Source of the DNA: Aquibaculum sediminis
Lineage (GTDB): Bacteria > Pseudomonadota > Alphaproteobacteria > Kiloniellales > DSM-21159
Length of the DNA stretch: 64,000 nt
Reading direction: 5' to 3'
Assembly: GCF_040712085.1 (NCBI RefSeq)
Contig: NZ_JBFCVK010000008.1
Span: 1 to 64,000, forward strand
The notes under the pieces were generated by a model. That model was not told the DNA's origin. It made no database searches and saw only the letters and a program-made list of their open reading frames with translations. This document shows, in pieces, positions 25,293 to 32,416 of this stretch; within the stretch, counting starts at the first letter, position 1; every line of letters begins with the position of its first letter. The position numbers and the translations under genes were made by a program.

Positions 25293-25760
25293 ATGACGAC
25301 GAACGCCACGCCTTCATTGCCCCTGCAGGGCGGCTGCCAGTGCGGCGCCGTGCGCTATCTGCTGCACAGCTGGCCGCGCAAGCCGCACGTCTGCCACTGC
25401 CGCATGTGCCAGAAGGCCTCGGGCGCGCCCTTCATGGCCTTCGCGGAGCTACCCCGGTCCGACCTCGTCTGGACCCGGCAGCAGCCGGCCTGGTTCCGCT
25501 CTTCGGAAGCGGTGGAACGCGGCTTTTGCCCCGCTTGCGGCACCTCGCTGCATTTCCGCTACGTCGGCGGCGACCAGATCGACATCGCCCTGGCTTCCCT
25601 GGACCGGCCCAACCTCGTGGTCCCCGAACAGCAGTTCGGCTGCGAAAGCCGTCTCGCCTGGCTCAACGGTCTGGACAAGTTGCCCGCATCCACAACGGAA
25701 GCCACGACGCCGCCCGACGTCCTTGCCACCTACGCCTCCCGCCAGCACCCCGACGAATAG
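25293..25760 (+). CDS. GFA-family zinc protein
   Basis: A 155-residue protein of the GFA fold. Zinc-binding motifs are GGCQCGAVRY, CHCRMCQKASGAPF and GFCPACGTSLHFRYVGGDQI. The start is fixed by AGGGGAA 5 bases upstream. It is distinct in sequence from the GFA protein encoded at 12706, so it is not a recent duplicate. As for most of the family, formaldehyde-glutathione activity cannot be assumed. It is convergent with the alpha/beta hydrolase gene. Confidence 0.87.
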   Translation: MTTNATPSLPLQGGCQCGAVRYLLHSWPRKPHVCHCRMCQKASGAPFMAFAELPRSDLVWTRQQPAWFRSSEAVERGFCPACGTSLHFRYVGGDQIDIALASLDRPNLVVPEQQFGCESRLAWLNGLDKLPASTTEATTPPDVLATYASRQHPDE

Positions 25761-25777
25761 AGTCTGACGAGTAGGGT

Positions 25778-26584
25778 CTACTGCAGGAAACCCTTCAGTA
25801 CCGCCAGGGTCTGCTCGGGACGCTCGGTCATGATCATGTGGCCGCAGCCGGCAAACTCCTCCGCCCGGCAGTCCGAGAGCGCCGTAGCCAGTTTGCGGCC
25901 GGCCTTGGGCGGCGTCATCTTGTCCTCTGACCCCATCAGCAGCAGAACCGGGCAATCCACGGCCGCCGCCTCCGCCGCGCCGTCGCTCCAGGCATTGCAG
26001 GCCGCCAGGTCGGTATAGAGCACGCCCGGCGCCGCCCGCTCGAGCAGCCGATTGCCCTGCCCCGTCAGCCAGGTGCCGGGCAGCGGATGGCCGCCGATGT
26101 GCGCGCCCGCCCCGTGGGCCCAGCCGTTGACCATATCGATGGCCGCATGGTCGTTGGCTTCCGCGGCCGCCAGGAGGTCGGGGTGCACCGGCATGCTGGC
26201 CGCACAGCCCAGCAGCGCCAGCGATTGCGCCATTTTCGGATGCCGCGCGGCGAAGCTGACCGCCGCCACCGCCCCCATGGAATGCCCGACCAGGCTCGCC
26301 CGCTCGACCCCGGCGGCGTGCAGCAGTTCGGCCAGCCAGTCGGCAATCTCGGCGATGGAGTCCAACGGCGGACCCTCGGAACGGCCGTGCCCAGGCAGGT
26401 CCAGGGCCAGCACCGCCCGGCCGTGATGGGCCAGATAGCGGCTCTGCAGGGCCCAGACGCTGTGGTCCATCCCGGCCCCGTGCAGGAAGACGACCACCGG
26501 CTGCGCGGCATCGAAGGCGACGCCCCCGGTGCCGGCGAACACACGCTTGCCGGCGACCTCCACCTGCACCCCCGCGCGGCTCAT
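25778..26584 (-). CDS. Alpha/beta hydrolase
   Basis: A 268-residue hydrolase of the alpha/beta fold. Oxyanion segment VVFLHGAGMDHSVW, the LDLPGHGRSEGP loop, nucleophile elbow SLVGHSMGAVAAVSF, acid in LLMGSEDKMTPP and catalytic His in CGHMIMTERPEQ complete the triad. Substrate unknown. Its ATG overlaps the stop codon of the upstream O-acetylhomoserine sulfhydrylase gene by ATGA, so the two are translationally coupled; a role connected with that pathway (for example ester hydrolysis) is possible but not shown. Confidence 0.88.
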   Translation of the reverse strand: MSRAGVQVEVAGKRVFAGTGGVAFDAAQPVVVFLHGAGMDHSVWALQSRYLAHHGRAVLALDLPGHGRSEGPPLDSIAEIADWLAELLHAAGVERASLVGHSMGAVAAVSFAARHPKMAQSLALLGCAASMPVHPDLLAAAEANDHAAIDMVNGWAHGAGAHIGGHPLPGTWLTGQGNRLLERAAPGVLYTDLAACNAWSDGAAEAAAVDCPVLLLMGSEDKMTPPKAGRKLATALSDCRAEEFAGCGHMIMTERPEQTLAVLKGFLQ

Positions 26585-27885
26585 GCCGACACCGCCTTGC
26601 GCGCGGCCCGCAGCGCCTGCTTCAGATCGTCGATGATGTCACCCGCATCCTCCAGGCCGACCGAAAGCCGGATCATGTCCTCGCCGACGCCGGCGCGCTT
26701 GAGGCTTTCGGCATCAAGCTGGGAGTGCGTCGTGCTGGCCGGATGGATGATGAGCGTCTTGGCGTCGCCCACGTTGGCCAGGTGACTTGCCAGCTTGCAG
26801 CTCTCGATGAAGACCCGACCGCCCTCGCGACCGCCCTTCACGCCGAAGGAGACGATGGAGCCGGCGCCCTTGGGCAGCAGGCTCTGCGCGCGGGCGTGAT
26901 CCGGGTGCGATGGCAAGCTGGGGTGCGAGACCCAGGCGACGTCGTCGCTGCTCTCCAGGAACGCCAGGACCTTGTGGGTGTTGACCATGTGCCGTTCCAT
27001 GCGCAGCGGCAGCGTCTCCACGCCCTGCAGCAGGTAGAAGGCGGTCTGCGGCGCCATTACCGCGCCGAAATCGCGCAGACCCTCGGTGCGTGCACGCATG
27101 GCAAAGGCCGAGGGGCCGAACTCCTCGGCGTAGTTGATGCCGTGATAGCCCTCATAGGGCTCGGTCAGGGTTGGGAACTTGCCGCTGGCCTCCCAGTCGA
27201 AGCGGCCGCCGTCGACGAGGATCCCGCCGATCGCCAGGCCATGGCCGCCCAGCCATTTGGTGGCGGAATGCACGATCAGATCCGCGCCCAGGTCGAGGGG
27301 TCGCGACAGCCAGGGCGTAAGGAAGGTGTTGTCCACGGCAAGCGGGATGCCGTGGCTGTGTGCAATCTCGGCCAGGGCCGGAATGTCCGCGACTTCAAGC
27401 CCGGGGTTGCCCACGAACTCCGTGAAGAGCAGCCGGGTTTCCGGCCGGATGGCGGCGCGGAAGGCTTCGCTGTCCCGCGGGTCGACCAGCGTGGTTTCGA
27501 TGCCGAAGCGCGGCAGGGTGTGGGCAAAGAGATTGAGCGACCCGCCGTAGAGCGCCGAGGAGGCGACGATGTGACCGCCCTGCCCCATCAAGGTGGCAAT
27601 CGCCAGGAACAGGGCCGCATGGCCGGACGCCGTTCCCACCGCGGCGACACCCCCATCCAGCGCCGCCACCCGCTCCTCCAGGACGGAAACAGTCGGGTTG
27701 CCGATTCGCGAGTAGATGTAGCCCGGCCGCTCCAGGTTGAAGAGCGCCGCGGCGTGGTCGGCATCCTGGAAGACATAGGACGTGGTCTGATAGATCGGAA
27801 CCGCGCGGGAGCCCGTCACGGGATCGGGAACTTGCCCGGCATGCAATGCCAGGGTGTCGAAACTGGGAAACTTGGCGCCTGCCAT
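26581..27885 (-). CDS. metY: O-acetylhomoserine aminocarboxypropyltransferase (sulfhydrylase)
   Basis: A 434-residue Cys/Met-metabolism PLP enzyme. Family signatures are FDTLALHAGQVPDPVTGSRA, VPIYQTTSYVFQDADHAAAL, YSRIGNPTVSVLEERVAAL and the PLP lysine in HSATKWLGGHG. The C-terminal SLGLEDAGDII-like segment is SVGLEDAGDIIDDLKQA. It makes homocysteine from O-acetylhomoserine and sulfide. The ATG at 27885 has GGAGGAG upstream and begins the conserved domain within 8 residues. It is followed by the coupled alpha/beta hydrolase gene. Confidence 0.93.
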   Translation of the reverse strand: MAGAKFPSFDTLALHAGQVPDPVTGSRAVPIYQTTSYVFQDADHAAALFNLERPGYIYSRIGNPTVSVLEERVAALDGGVAAVGTASGHAALFLAIATLMGQGGHIVASSALYGGSLNLFAHTLPRFGIETTLVDPRDSEAFRAAIRPETRLLFTEFVGNPGLEVADIPALAEIAHSHGIPLAVDNTFLTPWLSRPLDLGADLIVHSATKWLGGHGLAIGGILVDGGRFDWEASGKFPTLTEPYEGYHGINYAEEFGPSAFAMRARTEGLRDFGAVMAPQTAFYLLQGVETLPLRMERHMVNTHKVLAFLESSDDVAWVSHPSLPSHPDHARAQSLLPKGAGSIVSFGVKGGREGGRVFIESCKLASHLANVGDAKTLIIHPASTTHSQLDAESLKRAGVGEDMIRLSVGLEDAGDIIDDLKQALRAARKAVSA

Positions 27886-28126
27886 GCCTTCTCCTCCAGA
27901 CGGCGTGGAGGTGGAGCATAATCGCTCCCGGCGGCCCGTCCACCCCGTCTTGATCACGCGGGTGACTTGCGCCCTGTGCCGTCGCCTTCCCATTTCCCGT
28001 CCATTTTTTGTCCCTAGCGCCGTCATAACCGCGTCACCAAGTAGCGATAAAGGTGTGCAGGTTCGGGGCCGTTGCCGATTGGCGTTGGACCATGGCTGCA
28101 GCAGCGGGGCAAAGGGAGACAGGACA

Positions 28127-28378
28127 GTGAAAACATGGTTACGCCAGGGCGAGGAGCCCCGTTTACAGGAAATGCTGGACGACCCGGTGATGCGCTCGCT
28201 GATGGAGAGCGACGGGGTGACGCGCGAGGAGCTGGTGGCCCTGGTACGCTGTCACCCTCTCGTGGGGGAATTGAGGCCACAGTCCTGCGATAAGATGCCC
28301 AGCTACGACCATGGCGCGCGCCAGCCGGGCGACCGCAGCCTTGCTCAATCCGAGACCGAGTGCGGGGCGCCGGCCTGA
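28127..28378 (+). CDS. Small hypothetical protein, 83 residues
   Basis: A GTG-initiated frame (AGGGAG 10 bases upstream) encodes KTWLRQGEEPRLQEMLDDPV then MRSLMESDGVTREELVALVR. The first half is a regular helical pattern resembling small proteins seen in other Rhodospirillales; the second half is less ordered and rich in charged residues. No characterised family is recognised. A perfect terminator hairpin follows 44 bases after the stop, which supports a real transcription unit. Confidence 0.6.
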   Translation: MKTWLRQGEEPRLQEMLDDPVMRSLMESDGVTREELVALVRCHPLVGELRPQSCDKMPSYDHGARQPGDRSLAQSETECGAPA

Positions 28379-28421
28379 AAATCGGCCTATTGCCCCAGTT
28401 CTCCAGGATCCGGAACAGACG

Positions 28422-28462
28422 GAGGGCCGCTCGCCTCAATCGAGGCGGCGGCCCTCTCTTTT
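28422..28462 (+). terminator. Rho-independent terminator
   Basis: A 15-bp stem (GAGGGCCGC-T-CGCCTC / GAGGCG-GCGGCCCTC, with one bulged T) and a 4-base AATC loop, followed by TCTTTT. It ends the transcript of the 83-residue protein gene. Confidence 0.88.
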
Positions 28463-28703
28463 GGATAGCCTTGCCCTGTACAACTTGCCGTGGGAGGGAT
28501 GCTAAAGGCAGGCTTCACCGAGAATCAAGAGGCAATATGATAAATCTTTATCTATCCTGTGGCTGCCCGGCTCCCAGGTGACACAGGGTTGATCCTCATT
28601 CGCCGTCGCTTCTCCCCTTTGCGCCCCTTTTGCGGTTGACCCGGCGCTGCCGGCATGGCTGGAAAGGGCGCATCAGCCTGATTGTACCGTGAGGGAGCCT
28701 CTC

Positions 28704-29984
28704 GTGCTCGACCGCCGCTTCGTTCTGGAGAACATCGACGCCGTCCGCGACAACTGTGAACGTCGGGGAATCCACCTGGAACTTTCGCGCTTCGTCTCCC
28801 TGGAGGAGCAGCGCAAGCGCTTGCAGCAGCAGGTCGATGACTTGAACCGCTCCGCCAACGACGTGGCGAAATCCATTCCCAAGGCGGCCAAAGAGGAGAA
28901 GCCCGCGCTGATCGAGCAGGGCAAGGCCCTGCGCACCCAGCGCGCCGAGGCGGAGCAAGCACTGCAGGAAGTGGCGCAGGAAGCTGATGCCCTGCTGGGC
29001 GCCATTCCGAACATGAGCCACCCCGATTCACCTCCGGGCGGCGAGGAAGACAGCCGCGAGATCGGCCGGGGCAAGACTCCGCTGCCGGCCTACGCCTTCC
29101 AGCCCAAGGATCATGTGGAACTCGGCGAAGCGCTCGACCTCATCGACCTGGAGGCCGGCGCCAAGGTTGCTGGCCACGGATTCTACTTCCTGCGCAACGA
29201 GGCGGTGCTGCTCGACATGGCGCTGCAGAGCTTTGCGCTGCACCGCCTGGTCCAGGAAGGCTTCACCCTGGTCTCCACGCCCGACATGGCGCGCAACGAG
29301 GTCTTGGCCGGCACGGGATTCGTGCCGCGTGGGCCGGAGACACAGATCTACTCCATTGCCGACAGCGAGCTGTCTCTCATCGCCACGGCCGAGATCACGC
29401 TGGCAGGCATGCTCGCCGGTGAGATCTTGGAAGAGGCGAACCTGCCGATCCTGCTCTGCGGCCTCAGCCACTGCTTCCGCACCGAGGCGGGCGCGCACGG
29501 CCGCGCCTCGCGCGGGCTCTACCGAGTACATCAGTTCACGAAGGTGGAGATGTTCGCCTTCACCACGCCCGACGCCAGCGCGGCCATGCACGAGAGGCTC
29601 AAGGACATCGAGTGCCAACTGTTCGACGACCTGGGCATCCCCTACCGCATTCTCGACATCGCCACCGGTGACCTGGGCGCCCCGGCCTATCGCAAGTACG
29701 ACCTGGAGGCATGGATGCCCGGCCGCGGCGAGGCTGGCGAGTTCGGCGAGGTGACCAGCACCTCCAACTGCACCGACTATCAGGCCCGCCGCCTCAACAT
29801 CCGCTACCGCCCACAGGGCGGGGGCCGGCCGCAGCACCTGCACATGCTCAACGGGACGGCGGTCGCCACCAGCCGCGCCCTCATCGCCGTGCTGGAAAAC
29901 TACCAGCAGGCCGACGGCTCCATCCAGGTGCCCGAGATGCTGCGTCCCTATGTGGGCAAGGACGTGATCGGCCCGAAGGAATGA
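28704..29984 (+). CDS. serS: Seryl-tRNA synthetase
   Basis: A 426-residue class II synthetase charging tRNA-Ser. The N-terminal long antiparallel coiled coil (about residues 30-105: EEQRKRLQQQVDDLNRSAND...AEAEQALQEVAQEADALLG) binds the tRNA. Motif 2 is CFRTEAGAHGRASRGLYRVH and motif 3 is GTAVATSRALIAVLENYQQ. I favour the GTG at 28704 with GAGGGAG upstream, so the protein begins MLDRRFVLENID; an in-frame GTG at 28689 is the alternative. The gene is convergent with the carbonic anhydrase gene. Confidence 0.95.
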   Translation: MLDRRFVLENIDAVRDNCERRGIHLELSRFVSLEEQRKRLQQQVDDLNRSANDVAKSIPKAAKEEKPALIEQGKALRTQRAEAEQALQEVAQEADALLGAIPNMSHPDSPPGGEEDSREIGRGKTPLPAYAFQPKDHVELGEALDLIDLEAGAKVAGHGFYFLRNEAVLLDMALQSFALHRLVQEGFTLVSTPDMARNEVLAGTGFVPRGPETQIYSIADSELSLIATAEITLAGMLAGEILEEANLPILLCGLSHCFRTEAGAHGRASRGLYRVHQFTKVEMFAFTTPDASAAMHERLKDIECQLFDDLGIPYRILDIATGDLGAPAYRKYDLEAWMPGRGEAGEFGEVTSTSNCTDYQARRLNIRYRPQGGGRPQHLHMLNGTAVATSRALIAVLENYQQADGSIQVPEMLRPYVGKDVIGPKE

Positions 29985-29994
29985 TCGGCCGGAA

Positions 29995-30048
29995 AGCGCT
30001 CCTCCGGGGCAGCTGCCAGAACGGGCGGGAGACGCCCGGAGGAGCGCT
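29995..30048. terminator. Bidirectional terminator-like hairpin
   Basis: Arms AGCGCTCCTCCGGGGC (29995-30010) and GCCCGGAGGAGCGCT (30034-30048) pair along 15 bp with one bulge and a 23-base loop, between the convergent serS and carbonic anhydrase genes. No T-run follows, so the function is inferred from position. Confidence 0.6.
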
Positions 30049-30055
30049 GCGCGCG

Positions 30056-30796
30056 CTAAACCAGAGTCACCGCGCCGGTGGCGATATCGTAGACTCCACC
30101 GATGACCTTGAGCCGGCCTTCGCCGACCAGGCGCGCCATGATCGGATCGCTTTGCTCGACCTTGCGGACGTTGTAGCGCACGTTCTCGATGGTCGCCTCG
30201 GCCAAGAGGTCTTCCGGCTCATTGGCGATGGCGATCTCGACCCCGGGCTTCAGGTTGTTGACCAGTCCCGGCAGGCTCCCCGGCAGTTCGATCCCATCCT
30301 GGATCACGCCGATCGTCGCGGCCACCGCACCGCAGCCAGAGTGGCCCAGCACCAGGATGAGCGGGATTCCCAGCACCTCCGCACCGAACTCGAGGCTGGC
30401 CAGTCCGTCTTCGTTGACGAAGTTGCCGGCCACACGCACGACGAACAGATCCCCCAGCCCCTGATCGAAAGCGATTTCCGGGGCGAGGCGCGAGTCGGCG
30501 CAGCTCAGGACCGCGGCAAAGGGATGCTGGGCCGCGGCCCGCGCCGCTCGCCCGGCCGAGAAGTCGGTATTTTGCCCGGCATTGGCAATATAGCGCTCGT
30601 TGCCCTCGATCAGACGCCGTTGTGCGGCGTCGGGACTCAAGGGTTCGGCGGTTGAAGCGCTATCCTGGGCCATTGCCGGCGAAGACGGCATCGCTGTGGC
30701 GGCCAGCAGTCCACCGACCGCAAGCCCGAGCCCGGCCGCTCCCTGATCAAGGAAACGACGACGCGCCGGATCAAAGGAACCATCTTGGTTGCACAT
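30056..30796 (-). CDS. Beta-carbonic anhydrase with Tat signal
   Basis: A 246-residue beta-class carbonic anhydrase interconverting CO2 and bicarbonate. Zinc ligands are in SCADSRLAPE (Cys, with the Asp-Arg dyad) and LGHSGCGAV (His, Cys). The N-terminus ARRRFLDQGAAGLGLAVGGL followed by PAMAQ is a twin-arginine-type signal, so the enzyme is probably exported folded to the periplasm. I chose the ATG at 30796, with GGGGGGAG 8 bases upstream, over a TTG 18 bases earlier. The gene converges on serS. Confidence 0.92.
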   Translation of the reverse strand: MCNQDGSFDPARRRFLDQGAAGLGLAVGGLLAATAMPSSPAMAQDSASTAEPLSPDAAQRRLIEGNERYIANAGQNTDFSAGRAARAAAQHPFAAVLSCADSRLAPEIAFDQGLGDLFVVRVAGNFVNEDGLASLEFGAEVLGIPLILVLGHSGCGAVAATIGVIQDGIELPGSLPGLVNNLKPGVEIAIANEPEDLLAEATIENVRYNVRKVEQSDPIMARLVGEGRLKVIGGVYDIATGAVTLV

Positions 30797-30814
30797 ATCA
30801 GATTCTCCCCCCAA

Positions 30815-31140
30815 TTGTAAAAAGTTGTGAAAGTAGCAAAAATCACCAGCGGAAAGCTGTTTTTAGGAATCTAATCAATAACTGCAATAACCATACAACA
30901 GTACTTTTTAATACTGCAACTTCATAGCAGTAGAGAGAAATAATTTTTCGACAGAGATTTTCGTTGATGCGGCAAGGGAAGACCTCCGGGTCATGCCGGC
31001 GTCGCTCGTAGCGCTGCTCGACGGCACCGAAACAGTCGCTGAGCCGGTGCGCCGCGACGGCCAGCAGCAGCAACCCACAGCCGCCTCCGATAGCAAATCA
31101 TCCAACGCCCGAACCGTGTCCGGGAGCCAAAGGAGCAGCA
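30815..31140. other. Intergenic stretch upstream of the carbonic anhydrase gene
   Basis: About 325 bases with no supported gene; 30815-30960 is AT-rich and probably holds the carbonic anhydrase promoter. On the minus strand an ATG overlaps the stop of the HDAC-like gene (TGATG) and opens a frame reading LLLWLPDTVRALDDLLSEAA; coding-like text continues only after a change of frame (LAVAAHRLSDCFGAVEQRYE), so this may be a frameshifted remnant. Confidence 0.4.
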
Positions 31141-32256
31141 TCAACGCAGCACGGTACCGGCGGCCGCACGAACCGCTTCCCGGATCAGTCCGTTGCGCGG
31201 CGGGTCGGCCAGGGTGGTGAACCAATGCTCCGGCGGTTTGCGACCGCGGCTGTGGTGCCACTTCAGGTCCCGCAGCACCGCCTCCGCCGCCGGCGGCAGG
31301 CGCTCCGGTACGGCTTCTCCCGCCAGGGTCGCCCAGACACCGGTCCAGGCGCGAGCGACGGACCAGGGATTGTAGCCGCCACCGCCGAGCACCAGGAGTC
31401 GCGGCCCCAGACCGGCGACCGCAGCGACCACCCGCCAGAGCGCCGTGTTCGACAGTGCGAGCTTCGACTGGGGATCCTCCTCCAGTGCGTCGGCACCGCA
31501 TTGCAGAACGATCGCCGCCGGCTCGAAGCGCTCGATCAGCGGCAGCACCGCAGCCTCCATCAGGAAAGCCATCTCCGCATCGTTGAACCCCGGCGGAACC
31601 GGCAGGTTGCGCGCGTTGCCACCGCCCCTGTCCATCAGATCGCCCTGCCCGCCGGAGCACATCGGCCAGCGGTCGGCCTCGTGGATCGAGCAGGTGAAGA
31701 CCCGCGGTTCCTCCTCGAAGGCGGCTTGGACGCCGTCGCCGTGGTGAGCGTCTACGTCGAGATAGAAGACCCGCTCTATGCCTGAATCCAGTAGCGCGAG
31801 GATCGCCAGCGCAGGATCGTTGAAGTAGCAGAAGCCGCTGGCCCGGGCGCGACGTCCGTGATGGGTACCGCCGGCGGGGCTGTAGACCGGCACCCCGCCG
31901 GCGACCAGCGAGGCCCCAAGGAGGGAGCCGCCGCAGGCCGTCGCCGGCCGGCGGAAGATCTCGGGAAAGACGGGATTGCCGTTGGCCCCCAGGCCGAAGC
32001 GTGCGCGCACCTCGTCGGATACCGCCTGATCGGCCTCCGCCGTGAGCACCGCGGCCACGTAGTCCGGATCATGGAAGCGAGCGAGTTGGGCCGGGGTCGC
32101 CCGAGGACTCTCGAGATAGCGCTCCGCAGGCAGCCAGCCGAGCGCGCGACAGAGGTCGATACAGGTCGAAACCCGCGGGATCGCGAGCGGGTGCTTCCCG
32201 CCGTAGCTGGAGCGCCGATAGATCTCGTGGCCGATGAAGCGGGGGGTGGGGAACAT
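31141..32256 (-). CDS. Histone deacetylase-family amidohydrolase (AcuC/HDAC-like)
   Basis: A 371-residue zinc deacetylase of the arginase/deacetylase fold. Motifs are GGTHHGRRARASGFCYFNDP (general-base His pair and tyrosine loop), YLDVDAHHGDGVQ (zinc Asp and His), EADRWPMCSGG, VLQCGADALEEDP (zinc Asp region) and VLGGGGYN. Bacterial members act on acetylated small amines or acetyl-proteins; an acetylpolyamine role is possible given the amine-importing operon but there is no linkage. The ATG at 32256 begins the domain (MFPTPRFIGHEIYRR); earlier in-frame ATGs at 32280 and 32343 are less likely. Confidence 0.9.
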   Translation of the reverse strand: MFPTPRFIGHEIYRRSSYGGKHPLAIPRVSTCIDLCRALGWLPAERYLESPRATPAQLARFHDPDYVAAVLTAEADQAVSDEVRARFGLGANGNPVFPEIFRRPATACGGSLLGASLVAGGVPVYSPAGGTHHGRRARASGFCYFNDPALAILALLDSGIERVFYLDVDAHHGDGVQAAFEEEPRVFTCSIHEADRWPMCSGGQGDLMDRGGGNARNLPVPPGFNDAEMAFLMEAAVLPLIERFEPAAIVLQCGADALEEDPQSKLALSNTALWRVVAAVAGLGPRLLVLGGGGYNPWSVARAWTGVWATLAGEAVPERLPPAAEAVLRDLKWHHSRGRKPPEHWFTTLADPPRNGLIREAVRAAAGTVLR

Positions 32257-32381
32257 CGGCGGCTCGCCCCTTCGGCCCATGCATCCGGGAGAGGCCCGGC
32301 GCGAAGACCCTTCCGTTTCGAGAGCCCGTCCGATCACCCTCAAATCGCTGTGATCGGTGAAGCGATCTCTATTGCATTGTC

Positions 32382-32416
32382 CTAGAGGGCGATCGACCGA
32401 GCGGATCGCGCTCTAG
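32382..32416. repeat. Palindrome at the alaS stop codon, GGATCGC family
   Basis: CTAGAGGGCGATC and GATCGCGCTCTAG arms (13 bases, one unpaired base) around a 9-base spacer. The right arm supplies the alaS stop codon (TAG, 32413-32415 on the minus strand). It could act as an alaS terminator; no T-run is present. Core sequence resembles the palindromes at 4415, 23183 and 49136. Confidence 0.65.

Noticed and set aside
12706..25760. The two GFA-family genes as a recent duplication
   Set aside because: Their sequences differ throughout, apart from the zinc motifs, so they are separate family members.
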